64,000 bases of DNA from Alviniconcha marisindica (GCA_018857735.1 JABMCL010000332.1:80001-144000), one strand, 5' to 3'. Positions 10,126-24,849 are shown, counted from the stretch's first letter. The notes: a model not told the origin generated them from the letters alone. Numbers and translations: made by a program.

Positions 10126-10147
10126 CGCCCCCCCCCCCCCCCCCCGC
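10126..10147. repeat. Poly-C tract
   Basis: A run of about 20 cytosines interrupted by single G. A possible assembly-sensitive homopolymer. Confidence 0.9.
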
Positions 10148-10149
10148 CG

Positions 10150-10980
10150 CTCTTGATAGCCGACATCACTATTGACTGGTTAATGGTTAAATCCTAATCT
10201 GTTTGGTGGCTCACCATAGACCGCTTCTCAGTTGGGGGTACACTGAGTGAGCACGTGGGGAAGATGACGGATACCCGGGAAACAAAAGGCAGAAAAGGCA
10301 TCGCGGGGAACGTGCAGATCGGATAGTAGGTTCCCCCAGCTGGTAGTCTAGTATAACTTATAACAGGTCCAGTGAAGATCTCAAAGTGTTGCAGACCGGC
10401 TCTTCTCCGCTGCCACCTCCATTCAGGGGACTTCACTCTCCCGGAGTAAGAAAACACTGTATTTCCGAAAATAGTCTATTCCAGACAGTGGTAGTCGAGG
10501 CACGCAAGGCTGTAGTCTGCAGGCCTAAAAGAGATAATGTTCGAGAGCTCTGGGCTTGCTGCAGAAAGAACGTCTCAGTATATTTGCGTCCACGGCACCC
10601 CGCTGTGGTTAGGTGCACCTTCGGTATTACGAATCAACGACACATAATGCTTTCATTGTGTACACTGGTCAAACGTGTGTCCGTATGTGCGAGTGCAGCA
10701 TGTGCGTATACTATACCCATGCAATGTAATGCGCCGTGGGCTAGTAAAGTCATGTTAAGTGCAGTTCACACACACTCTGCTGCTGTAACTGATCATGTAA
10801 TTTTGTTCAATTTGCATGTATGTGTCTCCATCCCATCAATAATCGAGTTTAAATCCATCAACTGATCAACCATCAAAACAAGCAAGCAAGCTAGCAGTCA
10901 GTTGGCAACAGTTCAAACAAGCAGCAGCATTCAAACAATCTCAGTAACAGCTTTATGTTTAGTGCAAAAATTCAGACCAT
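10150..10980. other. Interval without recognised gene
   Basis: A 159-codon frame opens at 10386 on the plus strand, but it matches no family I know, has no clear splice signals and is rich in residues expected by chance. No coding call is made. The interval lies just beyond the poly(A) signal of the minus-strand LSM5 gene. Confidence 0.3.
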
Positions 10981-11001
10981 ATCCAGGTGTGATGATGCAC
11001 A

Positions 11002-11007
11002 TTTATT
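11002..11007 (-). terminator. Poly(A) signal of LSM5
   Basis: TTTATT on the plus strand is AATAAA on the minus strand, 100 bases downstream of the LSM5 stop codon at 11107-11109. This gives a short, typical 3' UTR. Confidence 0.7.
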
Positions 11008-11106
11008 GGACACAGAATGCAATCAAACTGACAAAATAATGTATTTCAAAACATCCCCCTCCCTATCCCAACCCCCATGAAGCTGCTGTTGAACTGACCC
11101 TCCATG

Positions 11107-12545
11107 TCATGTCATTTCTGGTCCGTCTCCTCCAGGGACAAGCTGAAACAAAAGATTTGATTTTTTTAAAGCTGATTCAGGTCAAAAAATTACTGTCAGT
11201 AAGGCAACATCTGTAAAACCCTACAATTTCCTCCAGTAGTTTTACATCTTCTGGTACTTTATGCAGGAGTAATGAATTTTGGTTCAAAATGAACTTACCA
11301 AGTGATGCTAAATTTTTATTTCATGAAGATCTGTGCATTGTATGAGATTTGAGCATGCACAATTTTCAACACAAACCCTGCCGATAAAAGTCAGTGCAAA
11401 AACAACTATATGGCTATCTTTCACTTGTATTGTGATTACGTTTTACTGAATAGCATGACAAAAAAGAAACTGTAAAGATCAGTATTTAAGCTACCTGCTG
11501 TTACAATGATGTAAATGCAACTCCACACAGTCACATTCACACACACGCTCATGCACGCATGCATGCAAGTACACACACACACACACATACACACTCACTC
11601 ACACTCACACACACACACACACACACACACACTGTGACACACAATGGATGAAAGAATGATTACACTGTATTCAGTTAATGTATATCATGAACATGTGAAA
11701 GTTATAATGGATTAGTATGTGGAGAGAGAAAAAAGCCTGAGGAAAAGAAATGTCAATGAGTGTGTGAAAGAATCAGTATAGAGGATGGATGCATGTTATG
11801 TGAATAAATGCCCCACAATGTGCTTGGCAAACAACAACAAAACCTATTTTAGCACAGAACAGGGAGGGGAAAATGGCTACTTTCCCCGTCATGAAACAAC
11901 TCCAAACGGCTCACAAAATGCACAATAATCATGATTTGATAATGGAAGCAAGGTGGCCACGTGTATAATAATAATCACAAAGGTTTGATAATGAAAGTGA
12001 GATGGCCACACATGTAAAAACTAACAGTCACAAAGGATGTGCACAATGAACTGCACATGCACAAAATTCATATAATATATATATGCAAAAGACATAACAC
12101 AACGACATGAAATGTAGAATTCACACCAGCTACAGTATTTATCTTACATCACTTCTTTTTCCACTGGTATTGTGGCAATGCAGCTTCTGCTTCCATATTA
12201 ATCCACAGCAAGAAAATCACACATATGTATACACAGACACTATAAGTATGACAACAGGAAACTCTTAGTCTTAATTACAAACCATTGTAATGTTGTTTCC
12301 ATTCAGAAGCAACTTGTCCAGCTTTGTCACTCTCCTCCCCTCTGATGTACTCTCACTGTGTCAGACAAACAACTGGGTTTTACACAGCATATAAACTAAT
12401 TATATAGTAAAACACTATACAGACTGACTCAATAAGTCAATTCATGATTAAGTTCAGAGTGGGTAAAAATGCTTACACAAAGTTACACTACCGTACAGTC
12501 TTGGATTATATTAACAAAAACAACAGCTACTTAATTGACCCAAGC

Positions 12546-12615
<70 letters not shown>

Positions 12616-14693
12616 ATATAATATATATATTCTCACAAACTTTGAAATGTATGTGGGTTAATCTGTTCTGAATTTACTTGGAACTTGTTTGAACTCAGTG
12701 AACTCTAACTACTTGAGTGGAATGAATCTCTGAATATCCCAGGAAAAGATAAATCATACCAGACTGCTTCAAAACTAAACAAATGTCTTCTATCATGTAG
12801 TTCACACCAGAAGAGAAGAATCTGTCCTATCTCTGCGACATATTTGGTATTCATTCTGTGCATCACTCACTTCTGACCCACATGTATGGAACCCATTTAT
12901 ATTCCATACATGAGCAGCTTTATTTTTTTAGAACACATTTGGCTGTACTGTAAGTTTTCAAGGCAAGGCCACCCACAACACTCTCTTGCAGAACCTTAAA
13001 CAAAACCAAGTTCTTCAGTGGAAGCAGACAAACACAGAAAAACAAAGGACACACACACACACATTTTGTATAACATTGTACTTACTATTCTGTCACATCC
13101 TCAAGTACCATGTCTGTAAATTGCAGTCAAGGAACACGTGCAGATTATAAATCAGGTTTACACTGTAAATTTTATATGATGCCCATCTATATTCTCAGGT
13201 CTGCTTATCTAGAAATTAGCAGAATTAATATATTACATTTGTTAATAACAATTAAGATCTGTAGCTCAGTACTGAAGATAACTGAGAGTTACCCTATACA
13301 ACTTGGGGGGTGGGGTGGGGGGGGGGGGCGACAAAGACAGAAAGAGAAAGACAGAGAGAGAGGGAGATCCAATATGATGGTTTATTGTGTTAGGCTTTGA
13401 GCCCATTCACAAAGCATGGGGTGAGGGTTCAAACATGAAACAAGACACAGAAACAAGCTGAAGGTACAGCTGATGCTTCCCCACATGAAACTGACCATGT
13501 CACAGAATAAGTGTCAAAATGTTTGTTTGGTACTCTGAAGTGCAAACTGAAAGTTGAACTGAAAGTCTTGATAGTCCAACTTTTGTTACATGGGACTGAA
13601 ATGGAGAAGTTAAGCAATGCTAAATAGTGGACAGGCCGATGGCAGTGATGGGGGGTGGGGGTAGGGGTGGATGCAGTGTTGTCATCAACTGTGATCCAGA
13701 TGCAGTTCCTTTTCCGGAATGGTGTGGCATCAGTGTTTGGCATCACCGTCTCATCCATGATCCAACATGTGTAAGGAGTGCATGAATCTTTGTCTGGCAT
13801 TCTTCCATGAACCTCATCATCAGTCTGGTGTACTTTGCAGTAGACTCATGAAAATAATGATGCAGTGTTTTATACAGGTCATCAGCGTCAGTGTGTGAAT
13901 TTCGGTCATCTGCAGATTAGGTTTCTTGCCCCATCAAATCACTATCAAGTACTTTCTGTATGATGCTGCCACTCTTGTCACATTCACAGTCTAAACTGCA
14001 GATTTCTTTTACATTGTCATCAGCAGGCCTTTTTGCTACTGTCAGCTGTTCTTGTGACCCAGTTTTCACGAAAGTTTTTAATGGTCGTTGATTGTAGGCC
14101 TACATTCATATCAATGGGCCGACATTCCTGCACTATCTTGCATGATGATGATTCACTATTCAAAACTTCCTCTTTTTTTTTTAACTTTAAGGTTCACAAA
14201 TACTTTAACACCTAGAAGTGTATTGTGCTTCTTATGCTTTATCCTCCACTTCTCAGCTTGCCCCAGCCCCTATGTTACTAATGTACACCAAAATGTTTGT
14301 CACTATGTCAGTCTGTGCCATCTTTTCACTGCTACATACAACCACAAATCACAAAACAATAGTAATACCATTATCAACAATCATATAAGACAACAGTAGT
14401 ATCAAACATATATATTAATAATAATATAATTACTATAGTATAAGACTATAACCAATCAACTGCTGCTGATTATGAATTTGTTTACATTGACTATATATTA
14501 CATTATATTATAATATATGGTCATACCCCAATTAAAAATACACCAAGCAGCAAAAAGGATACTGACATAATCATCAAAACCAAGAAGTGTGCCAACTATC
14601 TCCTTATCATTCTTCATGATGATGTGCAGCTTGGAACCAATACACTTGTCCACAAGCTCTGCAGATATAAAGTACACACAGCAATGATAACCA

Positions 14694-14758
<65 letters not shown>

Positions 14759-17347
14759 TCATCAAACAGTAAATCACAGGTGTGTAATGAATACTGATAT
14801 TAATTAACAAATAATACTAAATATCAGTAAAACTAGTAATTTCTGTGATTATAGTATACATACATTGATAAAACTTTCATGCAACACATGTGATACATTT
14901 TAAGTTTTAACAATGGATCCAGGCCACCAGACAGATGAGCAAACACATTAAATTTATAAACAACAGGCCACCAGACAGAAGAGCAAACACATTAAATTTG
15001 TAAACGACAATCTTACTTCTTACTCTTAGACTTCCCAATTTATTTATTTTTTAAATCACTAGTTGTTCTGGGTGGAATTTAACGTAATTTTATATATATA
15101 TATATATATATATACAGGGCTCCCATTAATGCACAAATGTGCGTCCCTTATGCACTAGAATTTAAAAGGACTCACTAAACATAAGTCTAGAGGGTCCCAT
15201 GGGACGCACTTAGAAAGTGCCAGGGGTCATGTGAACTACTGGTACCACATCTTCCTCTCTGCAAAACCAACAGCTACCTTACACTGTCTTTGCTACTGAC
15301 AAGAACACAGTCATTCTCCCAAACTTCATGAGGTACTGGTACACAGGACTACACAGCTTATTTCAGCATCAGTGCTCAGACACAAATACACCAACACACA
15401 CCTAACACCAAGATTTCAAACTTCTTCTTCTTCTTCTTCAAATGTTGCTTTATGTCCACAGAGACCATAAGATTTCAAACTAGTGAGTAAGTGAGTATAT
15501 GCCCTACAGTGCGAGTCGTTTTGGTCTTCTGTTTCAGAAAAGTTTAATATAAAACAATTATGAAAAGAAACTGAGGATTAAATAGAGATCTGTGTACGTG
15601 CTGTCAGTGTGAAGGCTACTAACATGACAATAATTTGTTGTGAATTTTCAGCTGTCAGAAAAAGATCAATGCAGTTTCTACAGTGAATTTATTCAGTGGC
15701 ACCATAGTTATCAAGGGAGGCAACTTACATTTTGAGTGATGTTAAGACAATACACACCATTAATTACAGAATCAGCCTTAGCTATGTGTCTTACCCTGCT
15801 CCCCATTTGCAATTTGCAAAGATGAGAGCTTTCTCCATTCTCTGTTTGGTTTTGATCTGTTCCACAGATTCAGAAAGTTATTCTAATTTGTTTCACTTTC
15901 AGACAAATATTTATAATGGTCTAGTGTTTGAATATGCCACACATTTTGCTTTTTATGTGGCTACTTAAACATCCTTTTCATACTGACCAATTGATGCTAC
16001 TAAAGCACAACTACAGAGTTGGCAGGGCTGCCAACCACCAGAGTACTACCAACACGGAGAACTTTCAACTATGAGAATAGGCCTTTGAATAAACCTGTTA
16101 CTGCTATGATGAGCCAACATACCTGAAAGTGTACAACTAAAAGTGTCATTGTCTGAGAGAAGTGAAACCAGAACTGAGTTGTAGAAGGAACAAAGGACAT
16201 TATAATATGCAAAGCAGAATACTTCTGCACAGCTGCCGTTTCGTATTAGACTTGACCCTTTAAAAACTACCCAGGGACCCTCTAAAAATTGTAGCAGGGA
16301 GTCCCAGGGACCTCCTTAAAATACTCGCTAATGGGAGCCCTGATATACATATATATATATGCATGCAAGTCAAAGGTTTGATTTAAAAAGTTAAAAAAAT
16401 ATGCACCAATGGCAATGTCACACTCACAGTCCTGTACATAGTGTTAGTTTTATTGTTGTGTGTTAGTCGCTGGAAATGAAAGGTTCCTTCACACAATTAC
16501 AGTGCATTTTTGTCTGTCTAGCACCGTAGAAGACTCAACCAACTCACCTTTATTTGCATAAAAAGAAGGATATTTATAAATTATAATTTATATCATACAT
16601 AATAATTATTGACTTGCAAGTTCCAGTTCCATGGCGTGTGTGGGTTGTTTGTTTGTTTTTGGGGGGGGGTGCTTTTCTCTCTCTTTTTGTTGTTGTTTTG
16701 TTCCATATTTTCAGATTATGCATTCTTGAGTGTAATTTGATTGCCTACAAGTACAACATGCGAGCACAAAGCAGTGGACTGAAGCTGAAGTACTAAAAAA
16801 ATACCTTAATGCTGAGGAAGTGGCTGACGGGGGGGGGGGGGGGGGGGGGGGGGTAATAAAGTATCGATCTAGGTGTACAACTAGACTACATATTATATAT
16901 ATATATCAGCTCTTCCGACTCTTTACGATAGTCAGGCAATATTCACTTTTAGCCCAGTCGGTTCGCGGTATGAGAAAGCGAGCCCGCGTGTTTGTGTGTG
17001 TTTGTGTGGACATAGCGAACTTGAAGATATTACTTTATCAGTTTATTCTGACTCCATACTGTGCCAATGCACACACACGCGCACACACACACACACACAC
17101 ACCACCTGAGGACTGCGAACCGATGTTCCACTACAGTCTAGGAGAAATGTCCTGGGTCAAACTCAAAGAGTACGAACAAAGGATCGTGTTCCACAGATCA
17201 CGTACGGCAAAGAATTTAATCACGTGTTTAGTTGAATACCCTAGCATTCGCTAAATGCAGCTCTTTTGTTCATAAAACCATTCATAACTGCTCACCTAGG
17301 GGCAAAAGTTGTGAGGGATTGGAGAAAGCGCCCGCAGCTGCCGCCAT
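11107..17347 (-). CDS. LSM5: U6 snRNA-associated Sm-like protein LSm5 (five exons)
   Basis: Exons, minus strand: 17347-17296, 14658-14563, 13113-13086, 12355-12283 and 11142-11107 (stop TGA). They sum to 285 nt, or 94 residues; human LSm5 has 91. The start context is GCATCATGGCGG. Exon 1 encodes a short Ala-rich leader and NPSQLLPL. Exon 2 holds the Sm1 fold with [14 protein letters not shown] and [11 protein letters not shown]. Exon 3 is a 28-nt micro-exon encoding MVLEDVTE. Exon 4 carries Sm2 with [19 protein letters not shown], and exon 5 ends [11 protein letters not shown]. All junctions have GT and AG in matching phase. LSm5 is a subunit of the LSm2-8 ring, which binds the U6 snRNA 3' end in splicing, and of the LSm1-7 ring, which promotes cytoplasmic decapping. 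Intron 1 (2.6 kb) carries a hAT-like element and G-runs. The identity is very secure. Confidence 0.96.
11573..11632. repeat. AC microsatellite in LSM5 intron 4
   Basis: AC-rich tract with CACT variants, inside the intron between the last two LSM5 exons. Confidence 0.85.
12553..12608. repeat. TA microsatellite in LSM5 intron 3
   Basis: Nearly pure TA run of about 56 bp. Confidence 0.9.
13306..13329. repeat. Poly-G tract in LSM5 intron 2
   Basis: G-run interrupted by single T, followed by an AGAGAG-rich stretch to about 13366. Confidence 0.85.
14695..14755. repeat. TA microsatellite in LSM5 intron 1
   Basis: Pure TA run of about 61 bp, 37 bases upstream of the exon 2 acceptor of LSM5. Confidence 0.9.
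14920..15007. repeat. Tandem duplication, unit about 44 bp
   Basis: CAGGCCACCAGACAGATGAG...AACACATTAAATTTATAAAC is followed directly by a second copy with three or four changes. Intronic. Confidence 0.85.
15115..16342. mobile_element. hAT-like non-autonomous DNA transposon in LSM5 intron 1
   Basis: The left end CAGGGCTCCCATTAATGC and right end GCTAATGGGAGCCCTG are inverted copies of each other (14 bp exact). Sub-terminal GGGTCCC/GGGACGCACT and GGGACC/GTCCCAGGGACC motifs add further symmetry. CAGGG termini and about 1.2-kb length fit hAT-family derivatives. The flanks are TATA microsatellite on both sides, so an 8-bp target duplication (TATATATA versus ATATACAT) cannot be proved. A 78-codon frame at 15732 inside it resembles no transposase. 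Confidence 0.75.
16828..16853. repeat. Poly-G tract in LSM5 intron 1
   Basis: A run of about 25 guanines. Confidence 0.9.
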
Positions 17348-17572
17348 GATGCTTGTATGACAGAGTAATGTCCCTTGTCAAAGGCGCCTGGGCAATCTGA
17401 GATATTATAGAATAGTAAATACTAAAATAAACAGTCAGCCGCGAAGGTCGTATCTGGACTAAATAAGTCACCAAATCACTAATAAAAGTGTAATTGATTG
17501 TTCATGTTACGTCCACGTCATTATGCCGGTTATTTTCTGTTCGTTTGTTTCTTTGTATTAGTGCCAGTGTTA

Positions 17573-17592
17573 GTCACGTCACTGACGTTGTG
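17573..17592. promoter_or_regulatory. CRE-like motifs upstream of LSM5
   Basis: GTCACGTCACTGACGTTG contains two overlapping TGACG-type half-sites about 230 bases upstream of the LSM5 start codon. Consistent with a housekeeping promoter bound by ATF/CREB factors; function is inferred from sequence only. Confidence 0.3.
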
Positions 17593-17599
17593 GCCGGGG

Positions 17600-18480
17600 G
17601 TGTAGTTGTTTGTTTGCTTTTGTTCTTCAGTTTCGGTTGGGGTGGGCGGGGAGGAGGAGGGTAACTGAAAGATAGTCGTCATTTGATTGTCTGCCGGACG
17701 GGGGATGGGGGGGGGGGGGGTTCTAGCTGAACCGGCGTATCAGCCGTCGGCAAGAAAGCATTGAACTGATAATTACTGAGATCGGCGTGTGAACCGGAAT
17801 GCCGCCGCGAAGCCGGCTACACAGTAGGTACATTCTGGCCGCTCGTCTGAGACTACTGCATCACTGAATGATGCCGCTTAAACTGAGATATTACAAAGTC
17901 AAAAAACAAAACAAAACCACTGAGAGAGAGAGACTGACACTGACAGACACGGGGGGGGGGGCGGGGGGGGGGGGGCGCACATAGCCAATAGAATCAGTCA
18001 GTGAAACTGGTACACTGACTCATCAGTCACTTGAAGTTCCAACCAATTCAGTAAAGCCCACAACTTTTGCTTTCACCGACTGACATCGGATCTTTCCGGC
18101 TGATGCTGAACTGACTAGATTATTCCCGAGCCTATTGGAGGCAATGTCTATGAGAGAGCCCACACTCTACCTCGTTCCACATCGGCACAACATTCGGCCA
18201 CTTTCCGTACCACAGCACACACACCAATCCACATTACACCACAACTTTCCAAACCCCATTCTAGTTTGAGAGACTCGAAACCATATAATGATCCGTTTTG
18301 TCAAGTTACGTTCTTTCATTCACATACAACCTTTTATACCACATGTCAAACCCAACACAAAAGTGGTGGTGAAAAAGTGCAACTTTATTCATAAAGTGCC
18401 AGAAAAAGTAATACCAGTTTGCCCAAACTAATTTGTTTTGAGTGTTTTTTTTTATTGTTTTTTTTTTTTTTAAACTGATC
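17600..18480. other. Non-genic interval with G-runs
   Basis: Contains two G homopolymers (about 17699-17720 and 17951-17975) and T/A runs. No exon-like sequence recognised. The LSM5 promoter should lie at its left end. Confidence 0.4.
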
Positions 18481-18489
18481 ATAACATTG

Positions 18490-19892
<1,403 letters not shown>

Positions 19893-20332
19893 AACTAAAA
19901 CAGCTGAAGTGAACCTGCTGTGCTAGGTGAAAACGACCGTGCTGCTTTTCAGCTGCTTCTTTTTTCTTCTCACACCGTCAGTGTGTCGGACCTACGTGCT
20001 TCACGTAGTCACGCACAAACTGTGGAGCCACTCTGCTTCAGGGGCGCTGGGTTAGTGATTCAAACCCGGCTACTGACCGATTTCAACTGGTTTGCTCAGG
20101 TTAGTCAAGTCCGCACAGGTATTGTACACTCAGCGCAGTCGTTCTTAGGCCGGCTTCAAAAACACAAAACAAAAAACACGCATGCACATCACATACGCGC
20201 ACACGCGCACACACTGACACGCATCACTGGATCTGTAGTGGCATCGATTCATTATTACGATAACATCGCACCCTTTTGTCCAAACTTGATTATTTTCAAA
20301 GTTGACGGTATAACGTGCATTAACAACTTCAC

Positions 20333-20333
<1 letters not shown>

Positions 20334-20417
<84 letters not shown>

Positions 20418-20457
20418 GCACGCACGCACGCACGCACGCACACACGCACACACACAC
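20334..20457. repeat. AC / CGCA compound microsatellite
   Basis: About 80 bp of pure AC, then CGCA units, then AC. A mirror-type composition to the tract at 19575. Confidence 0.95.
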
Positions 20458-20944
20458 TGTACATGTTCATTTGCATTGTGAGATGGTCTTCGTACCCAGA
20501 GACCTATACGAAAATTACCTGTTCGTGCATCTTGATCGTGCTTCGCTTCTGGTTAGCCACGATCAAAGACAGTGTCTGTGTGTGCGCGAGCGCGCGCGCG
20601 CCAGTCTGTGTGTGTGAATTTAAGTTAATAAAATTGCTAAGTGACGTGCTGTCATTTTGTGCTGAAACACTAATAAAACGGGTAAATATAACATTTCTTA
20701 CAAACTTGGATATAATACATCAAATTTCTAACACAAATACAAACAGAAAATAAAACTATGGACGCGCACGCACTAACATATCGGTACTCTCTGTACACAC
20801 GAGCATATATATGTTATTGTATAAACTCACTCTCTCTCACACACACACACACCTGCACTCTGTCACCCATAATATAAACACCATACATACACTTTCAACC
20901 ACCACCGTACCCAAGCAATGGCCGTTTAAACGTGTGAACAAATA

Positions 20945-21548
20945 CTAACTGTGATCATTGTGGTAGGAGTAAATAGCCCGGAAGCCGGTGTACTGCAACA
21001 GGTCATCAATCTTGAACCTGATGCCCCAGAAAACGATTGGTGGATTCAGTGAGTGGCGGGTTCCATTTTCCCCATTGTACACTATGTTGTGAAGCCAAGT
21101 CGGTAATGGTGTTGTAAAGCTCTGGAAAGCAACGAAAACAAACTGAATAATAGTAAATAGTCATTGTGTACGTTTGCCCGTAAATGGAGACCCAGCACAG
21201 CGATTTCTCTAATGCGTTGATCAAAAACAACTGAAGAATGTGTGGAGAGTGGGCCGGTAGGAGAAAGGCGTGTGAAAAGCCAAGTTTTGTTTCTTTCGGT
21301 GTAGTGCCGGCTTAACTTCTTGCCGACACACTACTATTGTATGTTTGACAGGATGAAACTATTCAGCAATAGTGCTCCATTGTGGCGACCGGCAGCATTT
21401 TGTGTCGCCGCTGTCAGAGATATTTTTGGTGGAGTAATTATGACATACATGCGCGTTTTTGTTGTTGTTGTTGTTGACTGACACACACAGGCTCACACAC
21501 ACTCACACTACTGCGGGTAGTCACACACACACACACACACACACACCA

Positions 21549-21579
<31 letters not shown>

Positions 21580-21596
21580 CCCACACACACACACAC

Positions 21597-21686
<90 letters not shown>

Positions 21687-21700
21687 GCACACACACCACA

Positions 21701-21769
<69 letters not shown>

Positions 21770-22063
21770 GACCAGTGAATGGGTGACTGCCTCTAGTATG
21801 TGCTAGGCTTTGCACCCGCCTGGCCTGAGATTTCCGATCCGGCGGAGTCAGTCAAATAATGTGCAGACTGACTCTACACTGAAGTCCTTCGGCGCGGGAT
21901 GAGACTATGCAATGCGCAAATATCACATACGCACCGGTTAATGATATCCTTACTGTAGCCCACGTCAGAGGTCGGTGGCGGATAAACTGACTACCCAAAT
22001 AACCAGGCTGCATGCACTGAACGTAAGCGTCCGAGTCTTTAAAATCAGTGCTGAATTTGGAGA
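20945..22063 (-). CDS. Possible last two exons of an unidentified gene
   Basis: On the minus strand, a pyrimidine-rich acceptor (CTTCTTCTTCCGTGTAG) opens an exon 22063-21954. It stays in frame through a block with KDSDAYVQCMQPGYLG and ends at a good donor (ACA/GTAAGG) in phase 0. A second strong acceptor (TTCGTTGCTTTCCAG) opens 21121-20945, which in the same phase reads 58 residues, including PPIVFWGIRFKIDDLLQ and TGFRAIYSYHND, before TAG. GC content is higher than in the surroundings. The joint phase agreement is the main support. I do not recognise a family and cannot find upstream exons, so this may be part of a real gene or a lucky frame. Confidence 0.3.
21522..21768. repeat. AC microsatellite, about 247 bp, interrupted
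   Basis: AC repeats broken by CC and CGC interruptions. It lies in the putative intron between the two candidate exons at 20945-22063. Long cysteine-valine or histidine-threonine frames across it are artefacts. Confidence 0.95.
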
Positions 22064-22171
22064 CTACACGGAAGAAGAAGTAGAAGGTCAGTCACAAAAC
22101 ACAACGGCGGCAAAGGCCGGCTGAAGTTCTGGTCGGACAGTTTATGCGTCAGTACCTCCGCAGTTGTACAG

Positions 22172-22310
22172 TGCGGCCAGTATTTACTTGCATGCCAGGT
22201 AAGATTTACGGCGGCGTAGGCGACTCGGGTCTTTGTTGTGTTTGTGTGACGACGGTTTTCGAGCCCGGCTAATTAACTCCCTTGATTGTTGATTCCGATC
22301 TGCACTGCCG
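22172..22310 (-). repeat. Dispersed repeat, minus-strand copy
   Basis: The reverse complement of this interval contains GAGTTAATTAG, CACACAAACACAACAAAGAC and GAGTCGCCTACG, matching the copy at 7071-7320. Confidence 0.65.
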
Positions 22311-22582
22311 ACACTGGCGGCAGCTTGTTGACATGAGTAACCTGCACATTCGACAAGTCAGTTATGAACCATGCACACACACAAAAACAACAACTAAAAC
22401 GAGCCACCCCCACGTCACAGCTATTATCAGTAAATAACTTGAATTCGATCGGCGGCGAGGGTCAATCAGTATCCGCGGACGTTTTACTGGAAAATGGCTT
22501 TGAAAGAGGGATTGCTATGAAAGCCAAACGAGAAGTCGCCCGATCATAGTGCATGGAATCACTGACTGAGAGTCAAGCCGGC

Positions 22583-22632
22583 CGTCCCTAATAGGCCTAC
22601 TCGCCTCCGTGGACGTTAAGCAACAAAGTTTC
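22583..22632 (+). mobile_element. SINE tail fragment
   Basis: GTCCCTAATAGGCCTAC and CCGTGGACGTTAAGCA match the 3' end of SINE copy A. A CT run follows. The head is absent, so this is a 5'-truncated insertion. Confidence 0.5.
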
Positions 22633-22920
22633 TCTCTCTCTCTCTCAAGTCAAGCCGGCACTATTCGCACACAGACTGACACGCGGAGCATGTGGCTATA
22701 GCTATGTGCAGCGCCGCCTCGAGGAAAGCCGCAAGCACTGGCGGGTGGCGGCGTACCGTGCTGATCAATACGGCGTCACGAGTCTGCTGGTGGTAGCACC
22801 GTAATGCCCAGAAACGTCGATCGACTTTTACGTATTACATGTGTGTAATGACGCTCTGCCAGGCAGGTGTGAATGATGGTCCTAGCCTGGTGACAGGGCG
22901 TAACTTAACTCATAAATTCT

Positions 22921-22993
22921 TGCAGCTGCGTTCTCAGCCCCTTCACTGGATGATGAGGATCCAGTGACTGAAGGGGCTGAGAATGCAGCTGCA
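22921..22993. repeat. Foldback hairpin, about 30-bp arms
   Basis: Left arm TGCAGCTGCGTTCTCAGCCC and onward (22921-22950) pairs with 22960-22993, with one mismatch and a 4-base bulge, around a 9-base loop. No U-tract or transcription context suggests a terminator. Confidence 0.9.
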
Positions 22994-23737
22994 ATGAGTC
23001 TGTTTGAGTAGTAGCCACTCAGTGTAGGTTTCTGAAGTACTGCCTTAGCTTTGCGGCTTCTAGATGTAGGCCTGTACCGTACGGGCCGAAAAGATGGGTT
23101 TACCGAATGAGCTCAGACTCAGTCCAAGCACTGGTTCAGTTACGACATCCTTCCGGCTCCAACCATTGCCATCATAGTAACTCAGTGATTACAACATGGT
23201 CTCGAAAAACTCAGCTAAGGGACAGTTTTTCGTCAAGCTGGTGCTCAAATGGAAGTAAGTTTGTAACAGTCTATTCAAATTATATTAGGCGTTTCTTTTA
23301 TAACCGCTCACGTCATACGGTTGCTTACCGCCAGCACAAATAAACCCCAAATCGTTTCAGTAGTGAATCGAGACGGAATTTTTCTACCCAGGGCGGACGC
23401 GCACCATGTTTGCGTCAGTGCGTGCTTGGACACTAGGTTGCTTCCACAGTCTTATTTAGTTATTACAAATCTTTCGGAGCGCGCTGCTGCGAGCCAGACT
23501 GATTGGCCTAGCGGTAAGGCGTTAGGCTGGTACTGAAGCAGAGGGACCTCGGGTTCGAATCCGCTTCGCCGCTCTCCTTTCTTTTCAAAAGTTGTGGTCT
23601 GTGGACACTGTCTCAGTTGTGACTTTGTCCCTCACAGTTAATGAAACATTAAAATAATAGTAATAATAAAGAGGATTTCTAAAGCGCCCATCTACCACAC
23701 AAGGTGGCAGCACAAGGCGCTTTACAATAAACACTAA

Positions 23738-24353
<616 letters not shown>

Positions 24354-24849
24354 GAGCATCGAAACGAGGGGATGGACAGGGCTGTGAATAACAGTTTAGA
24401 AATAATGATTAAACAGGTGCGTCTTGAGTGCGGCTTTGAAAGAGGAGGTAGAATCAGAGTGGCGGAGTGTTTGAGGCAAATTGTTCCAGACAGATGGACC
24501 AGCATAAGAAAAAGATCTTTCACAAAATGTTTTTGTGTTTACACTGGGGGTGACGAAGGTTCGTGTGTCATATGCAGATCGTAACTGTCTTGCTGGAGTA
24601 TAAGGTTGAAGGAGATCGGACAAATACTCAGGGGCTGTTCCAGAGATGGAATTGAAACAGATAGTTGAAATTTTGTATTGAGTTGTAGCCAATGCAGAGT
24701 TTGAAGAATAGGATGGATGTGGTCAGATTTCTTAGCTTTACACACAAGCCTTGCTGCTGCATTCTGAACTTTTTGAAGTTTGTCTAGTAAGTACTGAGGG
24801 CAATCTGAAAGTAAAGAGTTGCAATAGTCTAAGCGAGAGAGGACAAGAT

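Noticed and set aside
10386..10865. 159-codon plus-strand frame
   Set aside because: No recognisable family, no splice or promoter context, composition as expected by chance. Kept only as an unassigned interval.
16820..17254. 144-codon plus-strand frame near the LSM5 first exon
   Set aside because: It crosses a poly-G tract, a TA run and an AC run within LSM5 intron 1, and shows no conserved block.
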